Below the pieces are notes generated by a model. The model worked only from the letters and a program-made list of their open reading frames with translations, had not been told where the DNA came from and searched no databases. Below, one piece after another: positions 1 to 5,962 of a stretch of DNA of 9,017 nt. Position 1 is the first letter of the stretch; each line of letters starts with the position of its first letter. Source of the DNA: Spirochaetaceae bacterium (GTDB taxonomy: Bacteria; Spirochaetota; Spirochaetia; SZUA-6; Fen-1364). The position numbers and the translations under genes are program-made. Location: the NCBI GenBank assembly GCA_003141795.1, contig PLNO01000172.1, positions 1,411 to 10,427 on the forward strand, in the 5' to 3' direction.

Positions 1-51
1 AAAAGCTCGTTCCGTCGACATTCTTCGCCTAGACACCGTCAGGAGGGTCCC

Positions 52-639
52 GTGCTGATTGCGCTCGCCATCGTCAATGTGCTGCTCATCGCCTACATGC
101 TCGTTCTCATGCTCCGCATCGTGCTGGGCTGGTTCGCCCCGCGAGCCCTGGGACGCGCATGGGATTTTCTCACCGCCGTCACGGACCCGTACCTCAACCT
201 GTTCGGCCGCATCAAGTTCCTCCGCGGCGCCATCTTCGATTTCTCCCCGATCGCGGCCATCATCACCATCGTCGTTGTCCAGACCCTCGTGAATCAGCTG
301 CTGGAGTGGGGCCGCATCACGCTGGGCTTTTTCCTCGCCGCGGTGTTCTCCGCAGCGTGGTCGGGCGCGCGCTTTTTCCTCCTCTTCTTCCTCGTGGTCG
401 GGGTGGTCCGCATGATCCCGTTCATCTTCCGGGCGGCGGCGGGGGCGAGCCTCTGGAAGGTCGTCGACATGATCATGCAGCCCGTCGTGGCGTGGGTGAT
501 GCGCCTCTTCCGCCTCGGGCGCAGGTCGGGCTACATCCAGCATCTCCTGCTCACCGTCGGGCTCGTGTTCGTCGTGTGGCTGCTGGGAGAGCTGGTCGTC
601 GCCAAGCTCGTCGACCTGCTCCGCATGCTCCCCATCTGA
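52..639 (+). CDS. YggT-family integral membrane protein with two YggT units
   Basis: 195-residue, very hydrophobic protein that fits the YggT family. This family of small inner-membrane proteins has a poorly defined role; members have been linked to cell-envelope or division functions and osmotic tolerance. The first unit is clear: a membrane segment at residues 2-29, then the family signatures TDPYLNLF (44-51) and DFSPI (63-67), then a second membrane segment (66-85). A second, more diverged unit follows: hydrophobic segment 106-128, IMQPVVAWVMRLF (141-153) matching the TDP region but without the Asp, and a last segment at 163-187. Two units in about 190 residues is a usual family layout. 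The GTG start at 52 is preceded by AGGAGG (41-46, 5-base gap); the same frame is open to the window edge, so the start rests on that ribosome site. recG follows after 27 bases, suggesting co-transcription. Molecular function is not known from sequence. Confidence 0.85.
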   Translation: MLIALAIVNVLLIAYMLVLMLRIVLGWFAPRALGRAWDFLTAVTDPYLNLFGRIKFLRGAIFDFSPIAAIITIVVVQTLVNQLLEWGRITLGFFLAAVFSAAWSGARFFLLFFLVVGVVRMIPFIFRAAAGASLWKVVDMIMQPVVAWVMRLFRLGRRSGYIQHLLLTVGLVFVVWLLGELVVAKLVDLLRMLPI

Positions 640-666
640 GCGGGACGGGAATCCGGGGAGCCCTCC

Positions 667-2742
667 GTGATCCTCTCCGAGCTGACCCAGGACATTTCCT
701 CCCTGCACGGCGTAGGCCCCGCCATGGCGGAGCGCATGGCGCGGCTGGGAGTGGCCACGGTTGCCGACCTGCTCCTGCTGCTCCCCCGCGGCTATGAGGA
801 CAGGTCCGTCGTCGTCCCGCTTGCCCAGGCTTCGCGCCTGGAGAAAGCGTGCGTCGCCGTGACCGTGGGAGCGGTGACCGATATCGGCTGGGGCCGATCC
901 AGGACCTTGAAGGCGTTCGTTTCCGACGACTCCGCCGAGGCCGCTCTGGTCTGCTTCGGCAGGCCTTTTTTGAGGAAGACGCTCGTCACGGGGGCCCGGT
1001 TCTTCATCTGGGGGAGCTTCCGCGCGCGCCGCGCCGAGCTTTCCTGCTCGGATTTCGAGCTGGAGCCGTGGAGCGCGAACCCGTCGGGATTCGGCAGGAT
1101 CCTCCCCGTGTACCCGCTGACCGAAGGGCTCTCGCAACCCGCGGTGCGGCGGATCCTGGCGCAGGCGCTGGCCGCAGCGCTCCCCTCCGTGCAGTCGACG
1201 CTGCCGGACGAGCTTTCGCGCGCGCGTGGGCTGCTCACCGTTGCCGAGGCGCTGCGCGGCGTGCACGCCCCGTCGAGTGTTCCCGCCGCGGAGAAGGCCC
1301 GGGCGAGCCTTGCCTACGAGGAGCTCTTCCATTTCGAGATCTCCGTGCTCCGCCGTAAGCGTGCCCAGGCCGCCACGCGCGCGCGCGCGCGCGTTCCCGA
1401 TACCGCGCTGCGCGACGGGCTGGTCCTCCGCCTTCCTTTCACGCTCACCGCCGACCAGACGCAGGTGTGCGCCGAAATCGAGAAGGACCTCTGGTCCCCC
1501 GTTCCCATGGCCCGGCTCCTCCAGGGCGACGTGGGGTGCGGCAAAACGCTCGTCGCGCTGCTGTCGGCGCTTCTCGTGATCGGTTCCCACGAGCAGGCGG
1601 CGTTCCTGGCACCCACCGAGCTCCTGGCGCGGCAGCACGCGGAAAACGCTGCCCGGCTGCTGGAGCCGCTGGGCGTGCGCATCGCGTTCCTCTCCGGCTC
1701 GGTGACCGGCGAGCCGCGCGGGCTCCTCCTTGCGGCCTTGAAGGAGGGGGAGATCGACCTCCTGTTCGGCACGCACGCGCTCTTCTCCGAGGACGTCGCC
1801 TTCCGTGACCTCGGGTTCGTGATCGTCGACGAACAGCACAAGTTCGGCGTCCTGCAGAGGCAGGCGATCCTCCGCAAGGGCCGCAGCCCGGATCTCCTCC
1901 TCATGACCGCGACGCCGATCCCGCGCACCCTCGCGCTCACCGCGTTCGGCGACCTTGACGTGTCCGCCATCAGGACCATGCCGGCAGGCCGCAGGCCGGT
2001 CATCACGCATCTGGCGCGCGAGGGCAACGAGGAGAAGGTGTACAAAAGGGTCCGTGAGGAGATCGGCAGGGGGCGGCAGGCCTACTTCGTCTATCCGCTC
2101 ATCGAGGAGTCGGAGGCCCTTGCCGTGAAGGATGCCGAAGGGGCGTTTCGAACGTTGCAGACGGCGGTCTATCCGGACATCCCCATGGCCCTCATCCATT
2201 CCCGCGTCCCCGAGGAGGGCAAGGAACAGGCGATGGCAGGCTTCGCAGCGGGCACGGTGAAGATCCTCGTTGCCACGAGCGTCGTCGAGGTCGGTGTGGA
2301 CGTCGCCAACGCCACCTGCATGGTGATCGAGCATGCCGAGCGGTTCGGGCTCTCGACCCTGCACCAGCTGAGGGGACGCGTGGGACGCGGAAGGGAACAG
2401 TCCTATGCATTTCTCCTCTACGGGAGCAGGCTCACGACCGAGGGCGTGGAAAGGTTGAAGATCATGATGGAGACCACGGACGGCTTCCAGATCGCCGAAC
2501 GCGACATGCAGCTGAGGGGCCCCGGCGAGCTGCTCGGCGTTCGACAGGCAGGTTTCCTCAATTTCAAGGTGGCTGATCTCCTCATGCATGGCGCACTGCT
2601 CCTCCAGGCGCGCGACGATGCCCGCACGGTATTGGAGGAGGACCCGGGGCTCCTTGCCCCGTCACACGCCGGGATCGCCCGGGCGCTGCAGAAGCCCGGT
2701 GGCGTGGCAGCCGGATTCGACACGGCGCTGGAGGGAGGCTAA
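667..2742 (+). CDS. recG: ATP-dependent DNA helicase RecG
   Basis: 691 residues, a full-length RecG. It is a monomeric superfamily 2 double-strand DNA translocase that reverses stalled replication forks and drives branch migration of Holliday junctions and D-loops. An N-terminal helix-hairpin-helix-like piece (LHGVGPAMAERMARLG, about 14-29) precedes the OB-fold wedge domain (about 60-160). Helicase motifs are intact: Walker A GDVGCGKT (287-294), Walker B/motif II DEQH (388-391), motif III TATP (414-417), and motif VI QLRGRVGRG (567-575). The C-terminal RecG segment with QLRGPGELLG is present. The start is GTG at 667 with GGGGAG at 655-660, and the protein begins MILSELTQDISSLHGVGP as expected for RecG. 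Stop TAA at 2740-2742. A pure (CG)9 run at 1376-1393 encodes the Arg/Ala-rich segment at residues 237-243, before the helicase core. Together with rsmD, 2 bases downstream, it forms a tight pair. Confidence 0.97.
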   Translation: MILSELTQDISSLHGVGPAMAERMARLGVATVADLLLLLPRGYEDRSVVVPLAQASRLEKACVAVTVGAVTDIGWGRSRTLKAFVSDDSAEAALVCFGRPFLRKTLVTGARFFIWGSFRARRAELSCSDFELEPWSANPSGFGRILPVYPLTEGLSQPAVRRILAQALAAALPSVQSTLPDELSRARGLLTVAEALRGVHAPSSVPAAEKARASLAYEELFHFEISVLRRKRAQAATRARARVPDTALRDGLVLRLPFTLTADQTQVCAEIEKDLWSPVPMARLLQGDVGCGKTLVALLSALLVIGSHEQAAFLAPTELLARQHAENAARLLEPLGVRIAFLSGSVTGEPRGLLLAALKEGEIDLLFGTHALFSEDVAFRDLGFVIVDEQHKFGVLQRQAILRKGRSPDLLLMTATPIPRTLALTAFGDLDVSAIRTMPAGRRPVITHLAREGNEEKVYKRVREEIGRGRQAYFVYPLIEESEALAVKDAEGAFRTLQTAVYPDIPMALIHSRVPEEGKEQAMAGFAAGTVKILVATSVVEVGVDVANATCMVIEHAERFGLSTLHQLRGRVGRGREQSYAFLLYGSRLTTEGVERLKIMMETTDGFQIAERDMQLRGPGELLGVRQAGFLNFKVADLLMHGALLLQARDDARTVLEEDPGLLAPSHAGIARALQKPGGVAAGFDTALEGG

Positions 2743-2744
2743 AG

Positions 2745-3323
2745 GTGCGCATCACAGGCGGGCTGTACAGGGGCCGCACGATTCTCTGTCCGCCGGGGGA
2801 GATCCGACCCTCCATGGACAGGATGCGGGAGTCGCTGTTCTCCATCCTCGGAAACCTGGAAGGGAGCTCCTTTCTCGACCTTTTCAGCGGCACGGGGGTC
2901 CTGGGCATCGAGGCCGCCTCCCGGGGGGCGAGCCCCGTGCTTCTGGTGGAGAAGGACCCCAGGAAACGCTCGACGATCGTGAAGAACATCTCCTTCGTGG
3001 AGAGCCACATCGACCTTGTCGTTGCCCCGGTGGAACGATTCCTGCGCTCGAACCTGAGGAGCTGGGACATCGTGTTCCTCGATCCACCGTTCGCTGCCGA
3101 AGGGAAGGGGGCCATCCTCGATGTCGCGTGCCAGAAGCCGCATCTTGCAGAGGGAGGGCTCGCCATCATCCACCTCCATACGGCGGAAAAGCTGCCCACC
3201 GAAAGGCCGGGTTTGGAGCTCGTGGACCGACGGGAGTACGGGCAGTCGCTCCTGCTCTTCTTCCGCCGGAAAGAGCCTGAGGAGGGGGCCCCGCAGCTTG
3301 ACGATGGGGACGGTATTCTGTAA
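2745..3323 (+). CDS. rsmD: 16S rRNA (guanine966-N2)-methyltransferase RsmD
   Basis: 192-residue Rossmann-fold methyltransferase of the RsmD family, which transfers a methyl group from S-adenosylmethionine to N2 of G966 (E. coli numbering) in the 30S head near the P site. Visible signatures are RPSMDRMRESLF (21-32, the family's RPTxDRVREALF motif), the SAM-binding loop DLFSGTG (45-51) followed by VLGIEAASRGA, the acidic VEKD (68-71) after strand 2, and the catalytic DPPF (113-116). The family ending is present as YGQSLLLFFRR, followed by a short acidic tail. It starts with GTG at 2745; GGAGG at 2734-2738 lies inside the recG stop region, so translation is probably coupled to recG. The last codons and TAA stop double as a promoter-like element for the tRNA downstream. 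A generic DNA N6-adenine methylase is unlikely given the N-terminal motif. Confidence 0.93.
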   Translation: MRITGGLYRGRTILCPPGEIRPSMDRMRESLFSILGNLEGSSFLDLFSGTGVLGIEAASRGASPVLLVEKDPRKRSTIVKNISFVESHIDLVVAPVERFLRSNLRSWDIVFLDPPFAAEGKGAILDVACQKPHLAEGGLAIIHLHTAEKLPTERPGLELVDRREYGQSLLLFFRRKEPEEGAPQLDDGDGIL

Positions 3324-3326
3324 GAT
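3298..3326 (+). promoter_or_regulatory. Sigma-70-type promoter in the rsmD 3' end, for tRNA-Thr
   Basis: TTGACG (3298-3303) and TAAGAT (3321-3326) are separated by exactly 17 bases, matching 5/6 and 4/6 consensus positions. The -10 box begins with the rsmD TAA stop codon. A start near 3333 would give tRNA-Thr a leader of about 78 bases. Inferred from sequence match only. Confidence 0.55.
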
Positions 3327-3368
3327 GCCGCTGCCGTTTGCGGTGGGGATGCGCCGCGGGTACGGTGC

Positions 3369-3395
3369 GTCTGCTGCCTTCGGGGCCCGGCAGAC
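3369..3395 (+). other. Hairpin in the tRNA-Thr 5' leader
   Basis: GTCTGC (3369-3374) pairs with GCAGAC (3390-3395), 6 bp, with a possible inner CC/GG pair around TTCG (3377-3384). No T run follows, so it does not look like a terminator. It could aid tRNA 5' processing or be chance in GC-rich DNA. Confidence 0.3.
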
Positions 3396-3410
3396 AGGAC
3401 TCCGTTTCAA

Positions 3411-3483
3411 GCCCTTGTAGCTCAGTTGGTAGAGCACGTCCTTGGTAAGGACGGGGTCATCGGTTCAAATCCGATCGAGGGCT
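3411..3483 (+). tRNA. tRNA-Thr, anticodon GGT
   Basis: Complete 73-base cloverleaf. The acceptor arms GCCCTTG (3411-3417) and CGAGGGC (3476-3482) pair over 7 bp with one G-T. The D arm is GCTC/GAGC. The anticodon stem CGTCC/GGACG encloses TTGGTAA, giving anticodon GGT at 3444-3446, which reads ACC and ACU Thr codons. The variable loop is GGGTC. The T arm ATCGG/CCGAT encloses TTCAAAT. The discriminator base is T3483, and CCA is not encoded. It sits between rsmD and rpmG with its own promoter candidate upstream. Confidence 0.97.
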
Positions 3484-3519
3484 CATTGCGGGAGGGTTCT
3501 GTCAGAGACTTCCCCCTAC

Positions 3520-3549
3520 TTGACACGCGGTCGGCAAAGCAGGTAAATT
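3520..3549 (+). promoter_or_regulatory. Sigma-70-type promoter for rpmG-tRNA-Trp-secE-nusG
   Basis: A perfect TTGACA (3520-3525) and TAAATT (3544-3549, 4/6 match) with an 18-base spacer lie in the gap between tRNA-Thr and rpmG. A transcription start near 3556 would give a leader of about 25 bases ahead of the rpmG start. This is the best promoter match in the window. Confidence 0.65.
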
Positions 3550-3579
3550 CGTCCTTCAACTACCATTAGGGAGACCCAG

Positions 3580-3756
3580 ATGGCCAAAGGAAAAGCGAAA
3601 AATCAGGAGCTAGTCGCGCTGCAGTGCACGGTGTGCGACAGGCGCAACTATACGACGACGAAAAACCGCAAGAATACGCAGGGGAAGCTGGAGTTCAGCA
3701 AGTACTGCAAGTGGGACAAGAAGCATACGCTCCACAAGGAAGCAAAGGTAAAGTAG
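3580..3756 (+). CDS. rpmG: 50S ribosomal protein L33
   Basis: 58-residue L33, a small protein of the large subunit near the E site. The family core is clear: [17 protein letters not shown] (13-29), then [19 protein letters not shown] (36-54). The first zinc pair CxxC is at C16/C19. The second pair is incomplete: C43 is present but the fourth position is D46, codon GAC at 3715-3717. It is therefore neither the four-Cys nor the Cys-free form. ATG at 3580 follows AGGGAG (3568-3573) by 6 bases, and the stop is TAG at 3754. It lies 12 bases before tRNA-Trp and is probably first in the rpmG-tRNA-Trp-secE-nusG transcript. The short length is normal for L33. Confidence 0.95.
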   Translation: MAKGKAKNQELVALQCTVCDRRNYTTTKNRKNTQGKLEFSKYCKWDKKHTLHKEAKVK

Positions 3757-3768
3757 GGTCGATACCAT

Positions 3769-3841
3769 AGGCCAGTAGCTCTAATGGTAGAGCGCCGGTC
3801 TCCAAAACCGGATGTTGCGGGTTCGAGTCCTGCCTGGCCTG
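3769..3841 (+). tRNA. tRNA-Trp, anticodon CCA
   Basis: Complete 73-base cloverleaf. Acceptor AGGCCAG (3769-3775) pairs 7/7 with CTGGCCT (3834-3840). The D arm is GCTC/GAGC. The anticodon stem CCGGT/ACCGG encloses CTCCAAA, so anticodon CCA is at 3802-3804. The T arm GCGGG/CCTGC encloses TTCGAGT. The discriminator is G3841, the base typical of bacterial tRNA-Trp, and no CCA is encoded. It sits 12 bases after rpmG and 34 bases before secE, inside what looks like one transcript, so it must be cut out by tRNA processing. tRNA-Trp just before secE is a widespread bacterial arrangement. Confidence 0.97.
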
Positions 3842-3875
3842 TATTTATGAAAGGGACATCCGAGGGACGGAGGAC

Positions 3876-4055
3876 ATGAAAAGAATCATCACGTTCTTTC
3901 AGGAGAGCTTCGCAGAGCTCAAAAAGGTGACCTGGCCCAACAGGGAAGAGACGGTCGCCTCCACCAAGGTTGTACTCGTTTCCACGATTATGATCGCCGC
4001 CATGCTCGGTCTTGTCGATTTTGTCCTGTTCAAAATCGTGGACTGGCTGTTTTAG
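3876..4055 (+). CDS. secE: Preprotein translocase subunit SecE
   Basis: 59-residue short-form SecE, the clamp-like membrane subunit that stabilises SecY in the SecYEG protein-export channel. The amphipathic helix carries the family signature FAELKKVTWPNREE (12-25). It is followed by one membrane span at about residues 31-55 (VVLVSTIMIAAMLGLVDFVL). This is the usual one-span form; E. coli SecE has two extra N-terminal spans. The start is ATG at 3876. The nearest GGAGG (3869-3873) leaves only 2 bases, so GAGGGA at 3862-3867 with an 8-base gap is the more credible ribosome site. Stop TAG at 4053. nusG follows after 12 bases, the near-universal secE-nusG pairing. Confidence 0.95.
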   Translation: MKRIITFFQESFAELKKVTWPNREETVASTKVVLVSTIMIAAMLGLVDFVLFKIVDWLF

Positions 4056-4067
4056 ACGCGAGGCTGC

Positions 4068-4622
4068 ATGTCAAAGGCATGGTATGTCGTACATACCTAT
4101 TCGGGGTATGAGAACAAGGTTCAGAAGCACGTCCGACTCCTCGTGGACAAGGGGACGCTGAAGGACCATGTTTTCGACGTGAAGGTGCCTTCGGAGGAGG
4201 TCGTCGAGATCAAGGACGGCCACAAGAAGGTCACGGCCAAGAAGTTCCTCCCCGGTTACATCATGGTGGAAATGGACCTCCCGGACCTCGGCTGGAAAGA
4301 GGTGTGCCAGGAGATCCGCAAGATCCCCGGTGTCACGGGTTTCGTCGGTTCCAACCGCAATCAGAAGCCGCAGCCCATTTCCCAGGACGAGGCGCGAAGC
4401 ATCCTCCAGAAGGCGGGGGAAATCAAGGCCGACAGGATCCTCAAGCCGCGCCAGAGCTTCTCCGTCGGAGAGATGGTGCGGATCATCGACGGCCCCTTCG
4501 ACTCGTTCACGGGGAGCATCGAAGAGGTGAACACGGAGAAGGGCAAGCTCCGTGTGATGGTCGGGATTTTCGGGAGGTCGACGCCTGTGGAGGTCGATTT
4601 CCTGCAGGTGGAAAAGATCTGA
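4068..4622 (+). CDS. nusG: Transcription termination/antitermination factor NusG
   Basis: 184 residues, standard length for NusG. It binds the RNA polymerase clamp and bridges it to Rho or to ribosomal protein S10, affecting elongation, termination and transcription-translation coupling. The NGN domain (about 4-115) begins AWYVVHTYSGYENKV and contains KKFLPGYIMVEM (58-69) and IPGVTGFVG (86-94). The KOW domain (about 130-184) contains VGEMVRIIDGPFDSFTG (133-149) and ends with the family-typical GRSTPVEVDFLQVEKI. ATG at 4068 follows GAGG (4060-4063) by 4 bases. There is no extra domain insertion between NGN and KOW. It is the last gene before a 212-base regulatory gap, so the transcript may partly end after it. 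Confidence 0.97.
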   Translation: MSKAWYVVHTYSGYENKVQKHVRLLVDKGTLKDHVFDVKVPSEEVVEIKDGHKKVTAKKFLPGYIMVEMDLPDLGWKEVCQEIRKIPGVTGFVGSNRNQKPQPISQDEARSILQKAGEIKADRILKPRQSFSVGEMVRIIDGPFDSFTGSIEEVNTEKGKLRVMVGIFGRSTPVEVDFLQVEKI

Positions 4623-4625
4623 CCC

Positions 4626-4641
4626 GTCGCGACCTTGCGAC
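4626..4641 (+). terminator. Weak hairpin just after nusG
   Basis: GTCGC (4626-4630) and GCGAC (4637-4641) form a 5-bp stem with a 6-base loop, followed by ATTTGAGTT rather than a real T run. It might allow partial 3' end formation after nusG, but it is poor as an intrinsic terminator. Confidence 0.2.
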
Positions 4642-4660
4642 ATTTGAGTTGTGACTTTCA

Positions 4661-4694
4661 GGGGCGCCGCGATGGTGCCCAAAAAAAATGCCCC
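4661..4694 (+). other. Two mutually exclusive hairpins around an A8 run
   Basis: GGGCGCC (4662-4668) pairs with GGTGCCC (4674-4680) over 7 bp with one G-T, directly followed by eight A's (4681-4688). Alternatively GGGGC (4661-4665) can pair with GCCCC (4690-4694). The two folds cannot coexist. On the + strand this is not an intrinsic terminator, because A's rather than T's follow. On the - strand the T run precedes the hairpin, so it is not one there either. Confidence 0.35.
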
Positions 4695-4735
4695 GCAGTA
4701 GCGTGGCAAAAGAATGCCGCAAGTTCGCGGCGGGC

Positions 4736-4741
4736 TTGACA
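4736..4741 (+). promoter_or_regulatory. Consensus -35 box (TTGACA) upstream of rplK
   Basis: A perfect TTGACA lies 93 bases before the rplK start. Hexamers at the 16-19 base spacings (ACGATG, CGATGT, GATGTC, ATGTCC, around 4758-4766) match TATAAT poorly, so a promoter here is only suggested. If used, transcription would start near 4770, just before the L1-like leader hairpin, which makes good sense of the position. Confidence 0.35.
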
Positions 4742-4764
4742 TGACAACCCTCTTGGGACGATGT

Positions 4765-4827
4765 CCGTGTGACGGAGTCCGATTGGGAGCTTCCCCGATA
4801 CGGGAAGCGATAGCACCACGGAGGTGA
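4765..4827 (+). promoter_or_regulatory. Putative L1-binding autoregulatory mRNA leader of rplK-rplA, with strong ribosome site
   Basis: A 7-bp stem, GCTTCCC (4789-4795) with GGGAAGC (4802-4808), carries a 6-base loop. Its 5' side is flanked by GGGA (4785-4788) and its 3' side by GATAGCA (4809-4815). The arrangement, GG(G)A plus a GC-start stem on one strand and AAGC(C)GA on the other, resembles L1 sites in 23S rRNA and in L1-operon mRNAs. A closing stem is possible between TCCG (4778-4781) and CGGA (4819-4822), or CCGTG (4765-4769) and CACGG (4817-4821). Either would bury the start of the perfect Shine-Dalgarno GGAGGTGA (4820-4827). L1 bound here would block rplK translation. The match is from memory of the motif, not from a covariance search. 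Confidence 0.6.
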
Positions 4828-4834
4828 AGGAACT

Positions 4835-5266
4835 ATGGCAAAGAAGACAGTCAAGGCAATGGTCAAGCTGCAGGTCCCTGCAGGCAAGGCCACGCCGGCC
4901 CCCCCCGTAGGGCCCGCTCTGGGACCCCACGGCGTCCAGGCAGCGCAGTTCTGCCAGCAATTCAATGACAGGACCCGCAAGCAGGAAGAGGGTGTGCTCA
5001 TTCCGGTGGTCATCACGATCTACACGGACAAGAGCTTCACCTTCATCACCAAGACCCCTCCCGCCGCGGTCCTCATCAAAAAGGCACTCGGTCTGGAAAA
5101 GGGGAGCGGTGAGCCGAACAAGACCAAGGTCGGCGCGCTCTCCCGGGAGAAGCTGCGGGCGATCGCCGAGCAGAAGATGCCGGACCTCACGGCAAAGGAC
5201 ATCGACGCCGCAATGAAGATCATCGCGGGGACCGCACGCAGCATGGGCGTGACGGTGGAGGGCTAA
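4835..5266 (+). CDS. rplK: 50S ribosomal protein L11
   Basis: 143 residues, normal length for L11. It binds 23S rRNA at the GTPase-associated centre, takes part in factor-dependent GTP hydrolysis and the stringent response, and forms part of the thiostrepton site. The N-terminal domain has the proline-rich signature [20 protein letters not shown] (16-35). The C-terminal RNA-binding domain has [20 protein letters not shown] (about 73-92) and ends in the family motif [24 protein letters not shown] at 4835 follows GGAGGTGA (4820-4827). rplA begins 6 bases after the TAA stop. As first gene behind the L1-like leader, it is the probable target of translational repression, with rplA coupled to it. 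Confidence 0.98.
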   Translation: MAKKTVKAMVKLQVPAGKATPAPPVGPALGPHGVQAAQFCQQFNDRTRKQEEGVLIPVVITIYTDKSFTFITKTPPAAVLIKKALGLEKGSGEPNKTKVGALSREKLRAIAEQKMPDLTAKDIDAAMKIIAGTARSMGVTVEG

Positions 5267-5272
5267 AGGCGT

Positions 5273-5962
5273 ATGGCGCACGGAAAGAAATACCGGGCAT
5301 CGGTGGAGAAGGTCGACCCCAATGAGACCTATCCGCTGGACAAGGCGGTCGAGCTCGTGAAGGAGCTCGCCTACGCGAAGTTCGACGAAACGGTCGAAGT
5401 CTCCATGAAGCTCAACATCAAGAGCAAGCACACCATCCGCGACGTGATGGCCCTGCCGCACCTCTTCGGCAAGGAGAAGCAGATCCTCGTCTTCGCCAAG
5501 GGCGACAAGGCGGAGGAGGCCCGCAAGGCGGGCGCGGCGTTCGTCGGCGACACCGACCTGATCGACAGGATCAAGGGCGGATGGCTGGACTTCGACATCG
5601 CGGTGGCGACACCGGACATGATGAAGGACGTCGGCAAGCTGGGCCAGATCCTGGGCCGGCGCGGGCTCATGCCCAACCCGAAGACACAGACGGTCACCTT
5701 CAACATCAAGGAGGCCCTCGAGGAGCTGAAGAAGGGCCGCGTGGAATACCGCGCGGACAAGGGCGGGGTCGTGCACCTCGCCGTCGCAAAGCTCTCGATG
5801 GGCAAGGAGCAGATCGCGGCCAACGCGGCTGCCTTCATCCAGGAGGTCGTGCGCAAGAGGCCTTCCGACCTGAAGGGGGATTACGTTCAGTCGATCGTCG
5901 TCTCCTCCACCATGGGCCCCGGCATCCGCCTGTCCCCCAAGGACAAGGCCTTCGTCGCCTGA
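5273..5962 (+). CDS. rplA: 50S ribosomal protein L1
   Basis: 229 residues, full-length L1, the protein of the mobile L1 stalk that helps release deacylated tRNA from the E site. In many bacteria it also represses its own operon by binding the rplK leader. Family landmarks are KLNIKSKHTIRDVMALPHLF (46-65, the RG.V.LPH region), the signature GRRGLMPNPKTQTV (128-141), the RNA-binding GRVEYRADKGGVVH (155-168) and the C-terminal SSTMGPGIRL (211-220). ATG at 5273 is preceded by GGAGGG (5257-5262), placed within the rplK 3' end. TGA at 5960-5962 is followed after only 14 bases by rplJ, so there is no separate leader between L1 and L10. Confidence 0.98.
   Translation: MAHGKKYRASVEKVDPNETYPLDKAVELVKELAYAKFDETVEVSMKLNIKSKHTIRDVMALPHLFGKEKQILVFAKGDKAEEARKAGAAFVGDTDLIDRIKGGWLDFDIAVATPDMMKDVGKLGQILGRRGLMPNPKTQTVTFNIKEALEELKKGRVEYRADKGGVVHLAVAKLSMGKEQIAANAAAFIQEVVRKRPSDLKGDYVQSIVVSSTMGPGIRLSPKDKAFVA

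Noticed and set aside
1..58. 3' end of an upstream gene (frame open from base 2 to TGA at 56-58, or from base 3 to TAG at 30-32)
   Set aside because: Too short to recognise a protein; neither reading has a family signature.
667..3323. Helicase plus methyltransferase pair as a defence or restriction module
   Set aside because: The motifs identify RecG and RsmD, both housekeeping. The neighbourhood is core translation genes and there is no sign of transfer.
3490..3514. Hairpin after tRNA-Thr (GGGAGG with CTTCCC, one G-T) as a terminator
   Set aside because: The loop is 13 bases and no T run follows. Next comes CCTAC and the -35 box of the rpmG promoter, so intrinsic termination is not supported.
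4688..4744. Possible 18-codon leader peptide (ATG at 4688, TGA at 4742) before rplK
   Set aside because: No ribosome site precedes the ATG, which is at the end of the A8 run. There is no run of regulatory codons and no coding signal.
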